Source: Neorhizobium sp. NCHU2750 (GTDB taxonomy: Bacteria; Pseudomonadota; Alphaproteobacteria; Rhizobiales; Rhizobiaceae). Taken from it: DNA of 64,000 nt. Numbering within the stretch: position 1 is the first letter of the stretch; each line of letters starts with the position of its first letter. The position numbers and the translations under genes are program-made. Under the pieces are notes generated by a model. It was not told where the DNA came from. It ran no database searches and saw only the letters and a program-made list of their open reading frames with translations. This document shows positions 42,904 to 52,547 of this stretch, one piece after another. The DNA lies in NCBI RefSeq assembly GCF_003597675.1, contig NZ_CP030830.1:124001-188000 (forward strand), given 5' to 3'.

Positions 42904-43971
42904 GTGTCAGCAGACGATCGCCAACTGACATTCGCCATCCCCGGCGACATCGAGACCCCAAGCGGTGGCTATGGTTATGATCGACGAGTAATGAGGGAGC
43001 TCCTAGCTCTCGGTTGGACGGTCGACCACATGGTGTTGCCGGGAGCTTTCCCCCATCCCGCTGCGCGGGATATTCACGACGTTGCGGCCAGGTTCTCGGC
43101 AATCGGCGATGACAGCCTTGTCCTTGTCGACGGTCTTGCCTTTGGGGCAATGCCGCAGGTCGCAACCGCCGAAGCCGCGCGATTAAGGTTGGTGGCGCTC
43201 GTGCATCATCCGCTGGCCCTCGAAACAGGCTTGACCGACGATCTGCGTCTAGGCCTGAAAAATAGTGAAAAAGACGCCCTTAAGGCGACTCGCGGTGTAA
43301 TCGTGACAAGCTCTGCCACCGCTCACACGTTGACAGGGGAATTCGGGGTGAATCCTGAGACGATTCTTGTAGCTGTTCCGGGCACTGATCGTCCCGTGCG
43401 AATACCTGCAGAGCGCGAGGACCGATCGGTGCAGTCACCTCTGATCCTTGCTGTAGGTTCGCTGACACAACGAAAGGATCACGCAACACTTATCTCCGCC
43501 CTGCAGATGGTGGCCGATCGACCGTGGCAATGCAGAATTGTCGGCAGTGCGACCATGAGCCCAGAAACAGCCCACGCATTGAGGCGACAAGTCGCCGCGT
43601 ACGGCCTCAGCGATCGCATTGCTTTGACGGGCGCGGTCAACGACGTTGCTATTGAATTCGGACGGGCCAACATCTTCGCGCTCGCGAGCCGCTATGAGGG
43701 CTACGGGATGGTCTTCGCAGAGGCGATGTCGCATGGTTTGCCGATCGTTGCATGCCGGGGCGGTGCCGTTGCGGATGTGGTTCCCCAAACGGCTGGTATG
43801 CTTGTCGATCCTGGTGACGTTGCAGCTTTTGCCCAAGCACTGGCGTCTCTGCTCGATAATCCCGAGAGACGACGCAAGTTCGCGGCCGGATCACTACAGG
43901 CGAGCCGCTCGCTTCCTGATTGGTCATTACAGGCCCGTGCTATTTCAGACTTTTTGGATACGATCATATGA
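42904..43971 (+). CDS. GT4-family glycosyltransferase
   Basis: A 355-residue GT-B glycosyltransferase starting at GTG. The N-terminal domain has SGGYGYDRRVMREL. The C-terminal nucleotide-sugar domain has ILAVGSLTQRKDHATLISAL (about 180-199) and the E-x7-E motif in SRYEGYGMVFAEAMSHG (about 260-276). No signal peptide is present, so it is cytoplasmic. It may glycosylate the product of the preceding enzymes. The stop overlaps the methyltransferase start by ATGA. Confidence 0.88.
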   Translation: MSADDRQLTFAIPGDIETPSGGYGYDRRVMRELLALGWTVDHMVLPGAFPHPAARDIHDVAARFSAIGDDSLVLVDGLAFGAMPQVATAEAARLRLVALVHHPLALETGLTDDLRLGLKNSEKDALKATRGVIVTSSATAHTLTGEFGVNPETILVAVPGTDRPVRIPAEREDRSVQSPLILAVGSLTQRKDHATLISALQMVADRPWQCRIVGSATMSPETAHALRRQVAAYGLSDRIALTGAVNDVAIEFGRANIFALASRYEGYGMVFAEAMSHGLPIVACRGGAVADVVPQTAGMLVDPGDVAAFAQALASLLDNPERRRKFAAGSLQASRSLPDWSLQARAISDFLDTII

Positions 43972-44774
43972 CCGGCTTTCAGTCCCGCTGGCTCGATTTG
44001 CGCGAGCCTGTCGATAACAGCGCACGTCATGCAGGTCTTCGCAGGCTTGCAGTCGACTTCGTGGCTGAGAATGGCCCTGAAGCGCGGATCGTCGATCTGG
44101 GGTGTGGCACCGGTTCGACTTTCCGGGCCCTCTCACCCGAGGCATCGGGCTGGCGGTGGCAACTCGTAGATAACGATCCACGCCTGCTGGACGAGGCGCG
44201 GTCACGCCATGGGGCGAACGATCATCTAGAATTCGTCAGTCTGGATCTGACGAATATCTCAAACGATCTGTTTGCTGGTACGACGCTTGTGACGGCCTCG
44301 GCTTTGTTTGACCTCGTGTCTCTTGAGCTGGTCGAGACATTGGCGTTCTGCTTGAAAGCGCAGAGGGCAAGCCTCTATGCGGCGCTCAACTATAATGGCA
44401 GTTGCACCTGGAGCCAACAACACGAGGCTGACGGTGTCGTGGTCGCGGCGTTCAACGATCATCAGCGTAACGACAAGGGCATGGGCCCCGCGCTTGGGCG
44501 GGATAGTGGCCCAGCCCTGAAGCAGGTCTTCGAGAAAGCTGGCTTCAGGGTGCTCGTCGGTGAAAGCTCGTGGCGGTTCGGACCTGAGCATGGCGAGCTT
44601 CACCGTCAGTTCATTGAGGGCATGGCACATGCCGCTGGCGAAATGCGAAGCCTCGATCCGCTTCTGCTAGACGATTGGCGCCAGCACCGGCTCGCACGTA
44701 CCAACAGTTCATCTTGCGAAGTAGGCCATTGGGACGTCTTGGCATTTGCGTCTTCCATGGCGACAACTGGTTGA
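43968..44774 (+). CDS. Class I SAM-dependent methyltransferase
   Basis: A 268-residue methyltransferase. SAM motif I is RIVDLGCGTGSTFRAL (about 44-59) and motif II includes WQLVDNDPRLLDEA. The C-terminal part (FEKAGFRVLVGESSWRFG) is typical of small-molecule methyltransferases. It is the last gene of the five-gene operon and overlaps the GT4 gene. The acceptor is unknown; a pterin or glycoside is an inference from context. Confidence 0.85.
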   Translation: MTGFQSRWLDLREPVDNSARHAGLRRLAVDFVAENGPEARIVDLGCGTGSTFRALSPEASGWRWQLVDNDPRLLDEARSRHGANDHLEFVSLDLTNISNDLFAGTTLVTASALFDLVSLELVETLAFCLKAQRASLYAALNYNGSCTWSQQHEADGVVVAAFNDHQRNDKGMGPALGRDSGPALKQVFEKAGFRVLVGESSWRFGPEHGELHRQFIEGMAHAAGEMRSLDPLLLDDWRQHRLARTNSSSCEVGHWDVLAFASSMATTG

Positions 44775-45038
44775 AGTACGACAACATGATCGTGGCGGGT
44801 TTCATGAACCGCCTGTCAAGGAGGCTCTTACTCCCACGCAGCGCTATGGGAGAGCGAGACCGAGGGGTCAAGACCGAACTACAGTCGATAGTCATGATAG
44901 GCGTCTATATCTGCGCTGGCATTTCGCTCCGACTTCATTGCCGAAAGATCTTGCAGAGCCAGGCCTGCGCCATAAATCTGGCAGCGACACAACGGGAACA
45001 AATTGCAGTCACGCAATGGAAATGTAGAGCGGGTACCG

Positions 45039-46856
45039 ATGCGGAGCGAAACGGGGAAGACTTTCAAAGGGACGGACGAGATCTCTCGGCTTGTCGAGAG
45101 CGGAGACTGGGACGATTCCATCCTCGGCCCGCCGTCGTCATGGCCTCTCTGTCTGAGATCCGCCGTCGATATCATGCTTCCCGCGATGGCCCAGATCGTA
45201 ATGTTCTGGGGCCCCGATCTGGTTGCGCTCTACAATGAGCCCTACGCTCCGACGATCGGCCAACGACATCCCAGGGCGTTCGGCCGTCCGGCGCGCGAGA
45301 ATTGGCCCGAGCTCTGGGATGATCTCGAGCCGCTTCTGCGCCGGGTAATGGAGACCGGCGAGACGCTGGCGGCAAAGGATCGTCCCTTCTACATCGAGCG
45401 GCACGGCTACCCGGAGACCGTCTATTTCGACATTTCGTACTCAGCCATTCGCGATGAGTATGGAGCAGTCCGCGGCGTCTTTTGCATCGTCAACGAAACG
45501 ACCGACCGTGTCCGAGCCGATCAGGCACTGCAGGCCAGCGAGGAGCGGCTTCGGGCAGTCATATCCCAGTCGGCTGCCGGCATTGGTCAGGGCAGCCTTC
45601 AAGGCGAGATCATGCACGTTAATCGACGGTTCTGTGAGATCGTCGGCTATGAAGAGGGAGAACTTCTCGGGAAAAACATCGCCGACATTACCTATGCCGG
45701 TGACATGCCCGAGCAAACCCGCCTGTTCAGCCGGCTGGCCGCGACCGGCGAAAGCTTCGATATGGAGAAGCGCTACGTCCGGAAGGACGGTGGCCTCATC
45801 TGGGTGAACAATACGGTTTCCGCGCTGCGCGATGACCAAGGGCGAATCCATCAGGTTGCCGTCATCTCGGTCGACATCAGTGAGCGCAAGAAAGCTCAGG
45901 AAGCCGAGCGCCGCCTGGCTTCTATCATTGCATCCTCTAACGATGCGATCCTTGCCATCGACCTGGACATGACGATCACGGCCTGGAACGGAGGCGCTAA
46001 GCGGCTCTATGGATACACGGCCGAGGAGATTGTCGGTCAGTCTGTCTTGATGCTGGTGCCGAAAGACAGGGTCGATGAAGAGCCGGCTTTGCTCGAGCAG
46101 GTCAAAGCTGGCTTGGTGATTGAGGCCTATGAGACCAAGCGCCGCCACAAGGACGGCCATCTGGTCGACGTTCTATTGAGCGTCTCACCCATTCATGACA
46201 CCGCCGGCAAAGTTGTCGGGGCCTCGAAAATCGCTCATGATATTTCCGCGAAAATGGAAGCTGACCGGCTTCAGGCGGTGCTGATCGGCGAGTTGCATCA
46301 CCGGGTCAAGAACGTATTCGCGACGGTGATCGCCATTGCGCGTCAGACTTTCGCGAAGGCGACCGATACACAGGACGCGGTCGCCGCGTTCGAGGCGCGC
46401 CTCTCGGCAATGGCCCACGCTCACGATCTGCTTGCGGAAGGTGACTGGCAGAGCGCGGACCTCGCTGCGGTGGTGGAGCAGGCCGCTGCCCCTTACCCGC
46501 CAGAGCGATTTACGATCTCCGGTCCATCGGTTCTTCTGCCGCAAAAGGCTGTTGCAACATTCTCGCTCGCCCTCCATGAACTTGGAACGAACGCGGCCAA
46601 ATATGGCGCGCTGTCCGTCCCAACGGGACGGGTGTCGATCATCTGGACCTATGACCCTGAAACCTCGGCTCTCAGTCTCCGGTGGCAGGAGAGCCACGGG
46701 CCGAAAGTGGATATCCCGACCAAGAAGGGCTTCGGATCGCGACTCGTCGAGCGCTTACTAGCGGCGGAGCTTAACGGGGCATCGACCATCATCTACGACC
46801 CTGCCGGGGTCATCTGCGAGATCGAGGCATTGCTCCCGCCGCATGGCAGAGCATAA
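45039..46856 (+). CDS. Multi-PAS HWE-family histidine kinase
   Basis: A 605-residue cytoplasmic sensor kinase. An N-terminal PAS-like region (about 15-160, with WPLCLRSAVDIMLPA) is followed by two PAS domains (about 165-285 and 290-410). The HWE H-box is LIGELHHRVKNVFATVIAIA (near 420-440), and the ATPase lobe has ALHELGTNAAKYGAL and KGFGSRLVERLL. HWE kinases commonly feed the PhyR-NepR-EcfG stress pathway. The ATG at 45039 is preferred; TTG 45003 is in frame upstream. No partner regulator is adjacent. Confidence 0.9.
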   Translation: MRSETGKTFKGTDEISRLVESGDWDDSILGPPSSWPLCLRSAVDIMLPAMAQIVMFWGPDLVALYNEPYAPTIGQRHPRAFGRPARENWPELWDDLEPLLRRVMETGETLAAKDRPFYIERHGYPETVYFDISYSAIRDEYGAVRGVFCIVNETTDRVRADQALQASEERLRAVISQSAAGIGQGSLQGEIMHVNRRFCEIVGYEEGELLGKNIADITYAGDMPEQTRLFSRLAATGESFDMEKRYVRKDGGLIWVNNTVSALRDDQGRIHQVAVISVDISERKKAQEAERRLASIIASSNDAILAIDLDMTITAWNGGAKRLYGYTAEEIVGQSVLMLVPKDRVDEEPALLEQVKAGLVIEAYETKRRHKDGHLVDVLLSVSPIHDTAGKVVGASKIAHDISAKMEADRLQAVLIGELHHRVKNVFATVIAIARQTFAKATDTQDAVAAFEARLSAMAHAHDLLAEGDWQSADLAAVVEQAAAPYPPERFTISGPSVLLPQKAVATFSLALHELGTNAAKYGALSVPTGRVSIIWTYDPETSALSLRWQESHGPKVDIPTKKGFGSRLVERLLAAELNGASTIIYDPAGVICEIEALLPPHGRA

Positions 46857-46917
46857 CCAGCAGGAACGAATTCTACCGCCATGACTTCTGTCGTGACGTA
46901 ACGCAATCAGGACCGCT

Positions 46918-48045
46918 ATGCAGGAAAAGGATCAAAATCGACACGACGCGCGCAACGCGGGTGATCGCCTGGTCGCCGGACATGTGAGTGAAGATCCATT
47001 CGCGGCGGCGTTCAAAGCCACGCGCATGCCGATGATCGTCACGGATCCCAGCCAGCCCGATAATCCGATCATTTTTTGCAATGAGGCATTCCGGAAACTG
47101 ACCGGCTACAGTGATGACGAAGTGATCGGCCGGAATTGTCGCTTTCTGCAGGGGCCGGAGACGGACCGGGACACCGTCGCTAAAATTCGCGACAACATTG
47201 CCGCCGGCCAGGATGTGGCAGTGGATATTCTGAACTACCGCAAGGACGGCAGCACGTTCTGGAACGCCGTCTTTATCAGCCCCGTGCGGGACGAAGCGGA
47301 TAAGATCATCTATTTCTTTGCCTCCCAGCTTGATTTCACGACAGTCAAAAGCCGGGAAGCGGATCTCGCAGCGGCTCGACATCAGGCCGAGGCAGAGGTG
47401 GCAAAGCATACCGCCAACCTTCGCGCGGCGCTGGATGCGCGTACACTGCTCGTCCACGAGGTTGATCATCGGGTGAAGAACAACCTGCTGACCATGGCCT
47501 CGATCGTTAAAATGCAAGCGCGCGTCACCAAAGACGATCGGCAGAGGCATACACTGATGTCGGTCCTCAATCGCATCGAAGCGCTCAGCACGGTGCAACG
47601 CAAGCTGTTCACGCTCGATGACGTCTCCAAATTCGACATGTCGGAATTCACCCGAGAGCTGGTGACGGATCTGGTGGATGCCACCGGCCGCAAGGACATC
47701 CGGTTGTCTCTGGATCTCTCCCCGCTTCTCGTACCGGCCGTGAAGGCAACGCCGCTGTCCCTGATCGTCAACGAGCTTGTCGGGGATGCCGTCCGGCGTG
47801 GTTTGAGCGATGGCGGCGGCGATATCCATGTTGTCGTTCGGCGCCTGAACGGTCATTTCCTGATCCGTGTCGAAGACACGTCGGAACCAGTCGAGCCGGA
47901 CAGCGAGAGCGCTGAGCTCGGCAAAATGTTGCTGGAAGCATCGGCCTTGCAGTTGGGCGCTGAAATCGAACGGAAACAGGACGGTCGAAAGACCGTCGTC
48001 GATGTGGTGCTGCTCGTTGGCGACCACCAGGAGAATGCGCATTGA
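46918..48045 (+). CDS. LOV-domain blue-light histidine kinase
   Basis: A 375-residue photoreceptor kinase. The LOV domain (about 27-140) has the flavin-adduct motif GRNCRFLQG with Cys74, plus [10 protein letters not shown] and [14 protein letters not shown], so it should form a light-driven FMN-cysteinyl adduct. A coiled linker (about 145-175) leads to a HisKA_2 kinase with H-box [19 protein letters not shown] (His184) and an ATPase lobe with [11 protein letters not shown]. It overlaps the response regulator gene by TTGA. Similar LOV kinases in Rhizobium, Brucella and Caulobacter affect stress responses, adhesion and exopolysaccharide. Confidence 0.92.
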   Translation: MQEKDQNRHDARNAGDRLVAGHVSEDPFAAAFKATRMPMIVTDPSQPDNPIIFCNEAFRKLTGYSDDEVIGRNCRFLQGPETDRDTVAKIRDNIAAGQDVAVDILNYRKDGSTFWNAVFISPVRDEADKIIYFFASQLDFTTVKSREADLAAARHQAEAEVAKHTANLRAALDARTLLVHEVDHRVKNNLLTMASIVKMQARVTKDDRQRHTLMSVLNRIEALSTVQRKLFTLDDVSKFDMSEFTRELVTDLVDATGRKDIRLSLDLSPLLVPAVKATPLSLIVNELVGDAVRRGLSDGGGDIHVVVRRLNGHFLIRVEDTSEPVEPDSESAELGKMLLEASALQLGAEIERKQDGRKTVVDVVLLVGDHQENAH

Positions 48046-48467
48046 AAGTCATGATTGTCGAAGATGAAATGCTGCTTGCCATGGAGCTTGAGAGCGAAGT
48101 GGAAATGGCAGGCCATCAGGTGACAGGTCTTGCCATGAGCAGCACTCAGGCACGCGAACAAATCGATGCCTCGAAGCCCGACTTCGCGTTCGTCGATATC
48201 CACCTGATGGACGGTCCGACCGGAATCGACGTGGGGCGCGAGCTTGCGGCTGCCGGTATCCCCTATGTCTTCGTCAGCGGAAATATCAAACGGATACCGC
48301 AAGATTTTGCCGGCGCGCTTGGAGCAATCGAAAAGCCCTATACGATGAACGGCATGAAGAATGCCCTCGCCTATATGTCGGCGATTATTGGAGGTGAAGA
48401 AAGCGGCGCGCCGCCAGCGAGCCTGGTCCTGGCGGAGGATGCGAACGCAGGAAAGCGCTTCGGCTAA
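48042..48467 (+). CDS. Single-domain response regulator, partner of the LOV kinase
   Basis: A 141-residue receiver: acidic pair VEDEML, phospho-acceptor Asp52 in [14 protein letters not shown], Ser in YVFVSGN and Lys in AIEKPY. There is no output domain, as in Caulobacter LovR. The TTG start overlaps the kinase stop and has GGAGAA upstream; ATG 48051 is the alternative. It may act as a phosphate sink or pass phosphate to another protein. Confidence 0.88.
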   Translation: MKVMIVEDEMLLAMELESEVEMAGHQVTGLAMSSTQAREQIDASKPDFAFVDIHLMDGPTGIDVGRELAAAGIPYVFVSGNIKRIPQDFAGALGAIEKPYTMNGMKNALAYMSAIIGGEESGAPPASLVLAEDANAGKRFG

Positions 48468-48515
48468 TGCTTGGAGGAGCATTTGCCAGAGGCGGATAAC
48501 ACGTGGGAGGAAATA

Positions 48516-48725
48516 ATGAGCCAAAATCAGAACATTCTGAAAGAGGTCAAGCCAAAGCTTCTGGCTCTGGTTGATGAGCTCGTCGCCAGGGGTGCCGAGC
48601 GGTCTGCGGTTATTTATATGATCGAGCAAGAATCTGCCCAGCTGCGTGACGGGTTGGACAATCGATCCGATCATCAGGTTGAGGAGCCCTCAAACGATTG
48701 GCCGGCGGCAGGCAGATCCCAGTAG
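48516..48725 (+). CDS. Small helical protein downstream of the LOV pair
   Basis: A 69-residue protein starting at ATG 48516 with GGGAGGA 6 bases upstream. It is predicted helical (LKEVKPKLLALVDELVARG, then IYMIEQESAQLRDGL) with a hydrophilic tail. The family is not recognised. It lies 48 bases after the response regulator stop and is likely co-transcribed. Confidence 0.65.
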   Translation: MSQNQNILKEVKPKLLALVDELVARGAERSAVIYMIEQESAQLRDGLDNRSDHQVEEPSNDWPAAGRSQ

Positions 48726-48766
48726 ATCTTGCCTGCCATTCGATTTTGGCGGTTTGGTCCGGGCGA

Positions 48767-50794
48767 TCAGACCCGGGCCAATGTTTTTCGCGCTGCGCGC
48801 ACCACGGCGTCTGTCGTGATGTCGAACTTGGCGTAGACGTCGCCGATTTTGCCCGATGCGCCGAACTCATGCATGCCGACGAATTCGCCATCGAGACCAA
48901 GATAGCGATCCCAGGAATCGCGGACAGCCGCTTCGACTGCCACACGCGCGCGGGTTTCGCCAAGCACCTGGCGCTGATAACCGGCATCTTGCCGTTCGAA
49001 CACGAGACGGCACGGCATCGACACGACAGCTGTTGGAATCCCGTCTTTCTGCAGGGCATCCCGCGCCCCGACCGCCAAGTGAAGCTCCGAGCCTGTTGCC
49101 AAAATCGTCAGCTGCCGCTCACCGCCCTCCGCCTCGAGCAAGACGTAACCACCTTTCGCCGATTGGTTTTCCGAGGAAGAGTCCCGGCGGAGGAGCGGCA
49201 TAGGCTGGCGAGAGAGGGCGAGCAGCGCTGCCTCACGCGGGGTATCGAGGATCGTCTCCCAGCACTCTGCAGTCTCGATCGGATCTCCTGGTCGGTAGAC
49301 GGCCAGCCGCGGAATTGCCCTGAGCGCGCTGAGATGCTCGATCGGCTGGTGGGTCGGACCATCCTCACCAAGTCCGATGGAATCGTGGGTCATGACGAAA
49401 ATCGAACGGATTTCCATCATCGCAGCCAAGCGGATCGAAGGACGGCAGTAGTCGGAAAATGTCAGGAATGTACCGCCATATGGGATAATGCCACCATGTA
49501 GCGCCAGACCATTCATGGCGGCCGCCATGACATGCTCACGGACGCCGTAATGAATATACGAACCCTCGAAATTCCCGGGCCTGATTTCAACCTGGTTTTT
49601 CGCCTTGGTGTTGTTCGATGGCGTGAGATCTGCCGATCCGCCAAGAAGTTCAGGGATCGCGTCGAATAGATGGTTTAACACGATGCCGCTGGCCTGTCGG
49701 GTCGCCAGATCCTTCTCGGATGCGAGAAGCTCGGTCTTGGCTGCGCCGATCGCCGATTTCCAGTTCTGAGGCAGCTCGCCTTTCATCCGCCGCTCGAAGT
49801 CGCGGTTTCCGCTTCCCTCAACCCTGCTTGCCCAGGCCCCGCGCTCTGTGCCACCCTTTCCGCCGATCTTCCGCCATGCTTCGAGCAGGTCCTTCGGAAT
49901 CTCGAAAGGCGGAGACGTCCAGCCTAGGATTTCCCGGGCTCCGGCGATCTCGTCTTCGCCGGGCGCATCACTATGGGCTTTCTGCGTGCCCGCCTTGGTC
50001 GGGAATCCGAACCCGATGACCGTTTTGCACGCGATCAGCGATGGGCGGTCTGTCACCTTCTGGGCTTCGATAATGGCTGCCCGAATGGCGTCGGTATCAT
50101 GACCGTCGATCTCCTGGACATGCCATCTGGCTGCCCGGAAGCGAGCAGGCTGATCGTCGGACTCGGCGAGGCTTGTCGCGCCATCGATCGAAATCGAGTT
50201 GTCGTCCCAGAATGCGATGAGCTTACCGAGCTTCAGGTGGCCTGCCAGCGAAATGGCCTCGTGGCTGATGCCTTCCATGAGGCAACCGTCACCTAGAAAG
50301 ACATAGGTGTGGTGATCCACCAGCTCATCGCCGAAAGAAGCGTTCAGGATCCGTTCGCCGAGCGCCAGGCCGACCGAATTCGCGATGCCCTGGCCAAGTG
50401 GCCCGGTCGTCGTCTCGATACCGGTCGCATGATGATATTCCGGATGGCCAGCGGTGCGGCTGTCAATCTGGCGGAAGCGCTTGATCTCCTCGATCGTCAT
50501 ATCCTGATAGCCGGTCAGGTAGAGCAGGCTGTAAAGCAGCATCGACCCATGGCCGTTGGAGATGAGAAAGCGATCCCGGTCGAACCAATGCGGATCGGCG
50601 GCGTCAAACTTCAGGAAATCGGAAAACAGCACCGTTGCGATATCGGCCATGCCCATAGGCATGCCGGGGTGACCGCTTTTGGCCGCCTGAACCGCATCCA
50701 TCGACAGGAACCGGATGCAATCGGCCATATCGCGCAAATGTTGATCTTTGGGTGTGGGGACGGTTTTGCGGGTCTGGTCAGCGATGTCGGACAT
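48767..50794 (-). CDS. tkt: Transketolase
   Basis: A 675-residue thiamine-diphosphate enzyme of the pentose phosphate and Calvin pathways. Features in order: SGHPGMPMGMADIA (about 40-53), the ThDP motif GDGCLMEGISHEAISLAGHL (about 160-179) ending in NSIS, FRQIDSRTAGHPE, the pyrimidine domain with YGGTFLTFSDYCRPS, DSIGLGEDGPTHQPIEHL and the C-terminal domain. The ATG at 50794 follows GAGGAG. A perfect EcfG-type promoter lies about 90 bases upstream, so this copy is likely a stress-induced one giving NADPH and pentose flux. Confidence 0.95.
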   Translation of the reverse strand: MSDIADQTRKTVPTPKDQHLRDMADCIRFLSMDAVQAAKSGHPGMPMGMADIATVLFSDFLKFDAADPHWFDRDRFLISNGHGSMLLYSLLYLTGYQDMTIEEIKRFRQIDSRTAGHPEYHHATGIETTTGPLGQGIANSVGLALGERILNASFGDELVDHHTYVFLGDGCLMEGISHEAISLAGHLKLGKLIAFWDDNSISIDGATSLAESDDQPARFRAARWHVQEIDGHDTDAIRAAIIEAQKVTDRPSLIACKTVIGFGFPTKAGTQKAHSDAPGEDEIAGAREILGWTSPPFEIPKDLLEAWRKIGGKGGTERGAWASRVEGSGNRDFERRMKGELPQNWKSAIGAAKTELLASEKDLATRQASGIVLNHLFDAIPELLGGSADLTPSNNTKAKNQVEIRPGNFEGSYIHYGVREHVMAAAMNGLALHGGIIPYGGTFLTFSDYCRPSIRLAAMMEIRSIFVMTHDSIGLGEDGPTHQPIEHLSALRAIPRLAVYRPGDPIETAECWETILDTPREAALLALSRQPMPLLRRDSSSENQSAKGGYVLLEAEGGERQLTILATGSELHLAVGARDALQKDGIPTAVVSMPCRLVFERQDAGYQRQVLGETRARVAVEAAVRDSWDRYLGLDGEFVGMHEFGASGKIGDVYAKFDITTDAVVRAARKTLARV

Positions 50795-50882
50795 GATCAC
50801 TCCTCTTACGTGCCTTACCCCGCGTGCGAGCCGCGGGTTAAAGGCATCTTTCTTGGAAGGGTTTTGTCGGTACGTGTTTGAA

Positions 50883-50907
50883 AACGACAGGATAAGCGGC
50901 AAGTTCC
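50883..50907 (-). promoter_or_regulatory. EcfG-type promoter of tkt
   Basis: Minus strand: GGAAC (50907-50903), 16 bases, CGTT (50886-50883): exact consensus, 89 bases before the tkt start codon. Confidence 0.8.
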
Positions 50908-50962
50908 TTGGCCAATAACGCTCACCCGTGCATCACCTTGCAGCCGGCGCTGTTGCTCTATG

Positions 50963-51670
50963 TCAGGTGACGGTTGTGCGATGTTCAAAGCTTTTGACGT
51001 CATGATGAGCGCGAATGGCAGTCACGAGCTCGGTCGACGTGGGCTTGCCTGCATTCGTCTTCCAGCGCAGTTCGAACAGGACTTCTTCGTGATGCGTATC
51101 GATCGGACGAATAGCGATAAAACAGGCCTCGGCGCCGGGTGGCAGTGACGAAGCAATGTCTGGGAGCTTGTCGCCCGCCGGGACCTTTATACCGACCGAT
51201 CCCTTCTGCTCGCTGGATAACCAGAGACCGAACGCCTTCAGTGGAGAAAGCGTGACAAAGGCGATCGCCGAGGCGATAGTGCCGATGATCAGCTGCCCAC
51301 CACCGAAGCACAGGCCAATGGCCGTCATCAGCCAGAGCGTGGCTGCAGTCGTCACGCCCGTCGCGACATCGCCACGCCTCAGAATGGCCCCGCCGCCGAT
51401 GAAGCCGACACCGGTCAAAATGCCGAGCGGCAGTCTCAGAGCGTCCATCGACCCATTCGCCGCCTGACTCGTCGACAGGAGCAGATTGGCCTGAAGCATC
51501 GAGATACACGCCGCTAATCCGACTAATACTGTGGTCCTGAGGCCTGCTGCATGACCGCCGCGTTCCCGGTTGATGCCGATAAGGACGCCGGCAACCAAAG
51601 TGGCGGCGATCCGCAAGCCAAGATCCGGCCAAGTGGGTATGATCGGCATCAGCTCGTCGAAGAACATCAT
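50963..51670 (-). CDS. MgtC/SapB-family membrane protein
   Basis: A 235-residue protein. The MgtC domain (about 15-145) has four or five helices with LVAGVLIGINRERGGHAAGLRT, LTGVGFIGGGAILRRG and VTTAATLWLMTAIGL. A soluble C-terminal domain follows. MgtC proteins support growth under low Mg2+ and acid stress and modulate ATP synthase or transport. The gene lies upstream of the tkt promoter on the same strand, and its stop (50963) is 56 bases from that promoter. Confidence 0.9.
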   Translation of the reverse strand: MMFFDELMPIIPTWPDLGLRIAATLVAGVLIGINRERGGHAAGLRTTVLVGLAACISMLQANLLLSTSQAANGSMDALRLPLGILTGVGFIGGGAILRRGDVATGVTTAATLWLMTAIGLCFGGGQLIIGTIASAIAFVTLSPLKAFGLWLSSEQKGSVGIKVPAGDKLPDIASSLPPGAEACFIAIRPIDTHHEEVLFELRWKTNAGKPTSTELVTAIRAHHDVKSFEHRTTVT

Positions 51671-51736
51671 CGTTACCGTCGTTCGGGCGGTGTCTGTCCA
51701 AATCGGCGTGGACGTGTATCAGCGCCGGCTGCTATG

Positions 51737-52051
51737 TCAGTGATGCGCATGGTGCTCGTGGCGCTTGCGCGTTGCAGCAGCCTTCTTTGCCGAGGCGGAT
51801 CGCTCTTCCTTCGTTCGCGCAGCAGAAGCCTGGCCTCCTTTGCGGCCCCCTCTTTCCGAAGAGGCATGGTTTTCGGCATGACCGCGACCGGAACCGAACT
51901 TGTTGCCACCACCGCTCTCCTTGTTCACGGTCGCCCAAGCGCGACGTTCGGCCTCTTTTTCCGGGACACCGCGATCCTCATAGCCTTCCTCGATGTGTTC
52001 GGCTTTTCGTTTTTGCTTGTCGGTGTAAGCGGACTTATCGCCACGGGGCAT
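51737..52051 (-). CDS. Small basic 'plasmid stabilization' protein
   Basis: A 104-residue highly charged protein: MPRGDKSAYTDKQKRKAEHI, then KEAERRAWATVNKESGGGNK and a Lys/His-rich tail (KKAAATRKRHEHHAHH). This family is widespread in Rhizobiales and annotated as plasmid stabilization or Ku-like accessory protein; its function is not established. The ATG at 52051 is chosen because the upstream extension is unlike the family. A GGAAC-N16-AGTT promoter lies 35-59 bases upstream. Confidence 0.85.
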   Translation of the reverse strand: MPRGDKSAYTDKQKRKAEHIEEGYEDRGVPEKEAERRAWATVNKESGGGNKFGSGRGHAENHASSERGGRKGGQASAARTKEERSASAKKAAATRKRHEHHAHH

Positions 52052-52085
52052 GAGGACATCTCCCAAGTTCATCAGACGCAAGAAA

Positions 52086-52110
52086 AACTTTGAAGGCCTG
52101 ATGAAGTTCC
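52086..52110 (-). promoter_or_regulatory. EcfG-type promoter of the basic small protein
   Basis: Minus strand: GGAAC (52110-52106), 16 bases, AGTTTTT (from 52089). The -10 differs from CGTT by one base but has the usual T-run. Confidence 0.6.
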
Positions 52111-52216
52111 GCGATGCAGAGTGAGCAAGTAGGATTGATCCTTGGCGCAACAAAAGGATGCCCTAATTTAGTTGGTCCGCGGAGGAATTCGGTAGCCAAA
52201 ATCAGGAGGAGATCTA

Positions 52217-52465
52217 ATGAGTAAAGAGGAAATCAGCAGACAGGCCTATGCACGATGGGAGGCAGAGGGCCGGCCGGATGGCCAGCATGAGCGTCACTGG
52301 CGTGAAGCTGAGGAAGCGACGCGATCAACTGGGATGCCGCAGACTTGGTCTTCCGATCACGCTGGCGGGGTGTCTCCAAAAACAAAGGTCTCGAAAAGAA
52401 ATCCGGCAAAGCCCGCCCGCACCGCAGCAAAATCGAAGCCCGGCGATCAAGCGACCGCTGCATAG
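52217..52465 (+). CDS. DUF2934 small protein
   Basis: An 82-residue protein. The N-terminal half matches DUF2934 (ISRQAYARWEAEGRPDG then HWREAEE). The tail is rich in Lys, Ala and Pro and probably disordered. The ATG has AGGAGGAG upstream. DUF2934 proteins are common in alphaproteobacterial stress loci; their role is unknown. It is divergent from the basic small protein gene. Confidence 0.82.
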   Translation: MSKEEISRQAYARWEAEGRPDGQHERHWREAEEATRSTGMPQTWSSDHAGGVSPKTKVSKRNPAKPARTAAKSKPGDQATAA

Positions 52466-52547
52466 CCGCAACGAAATCCTGAGCCATCCACCCGAAAGAG
52501 ACATGTCGGGCGGATGCTAATACGGTGTAGCGGACGACGATCTATCG

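Noticed and set aside
46863..46890. GGAAC before the LOV kinase gene
   Set aside because: No suitable -10 at 16-17 bases.
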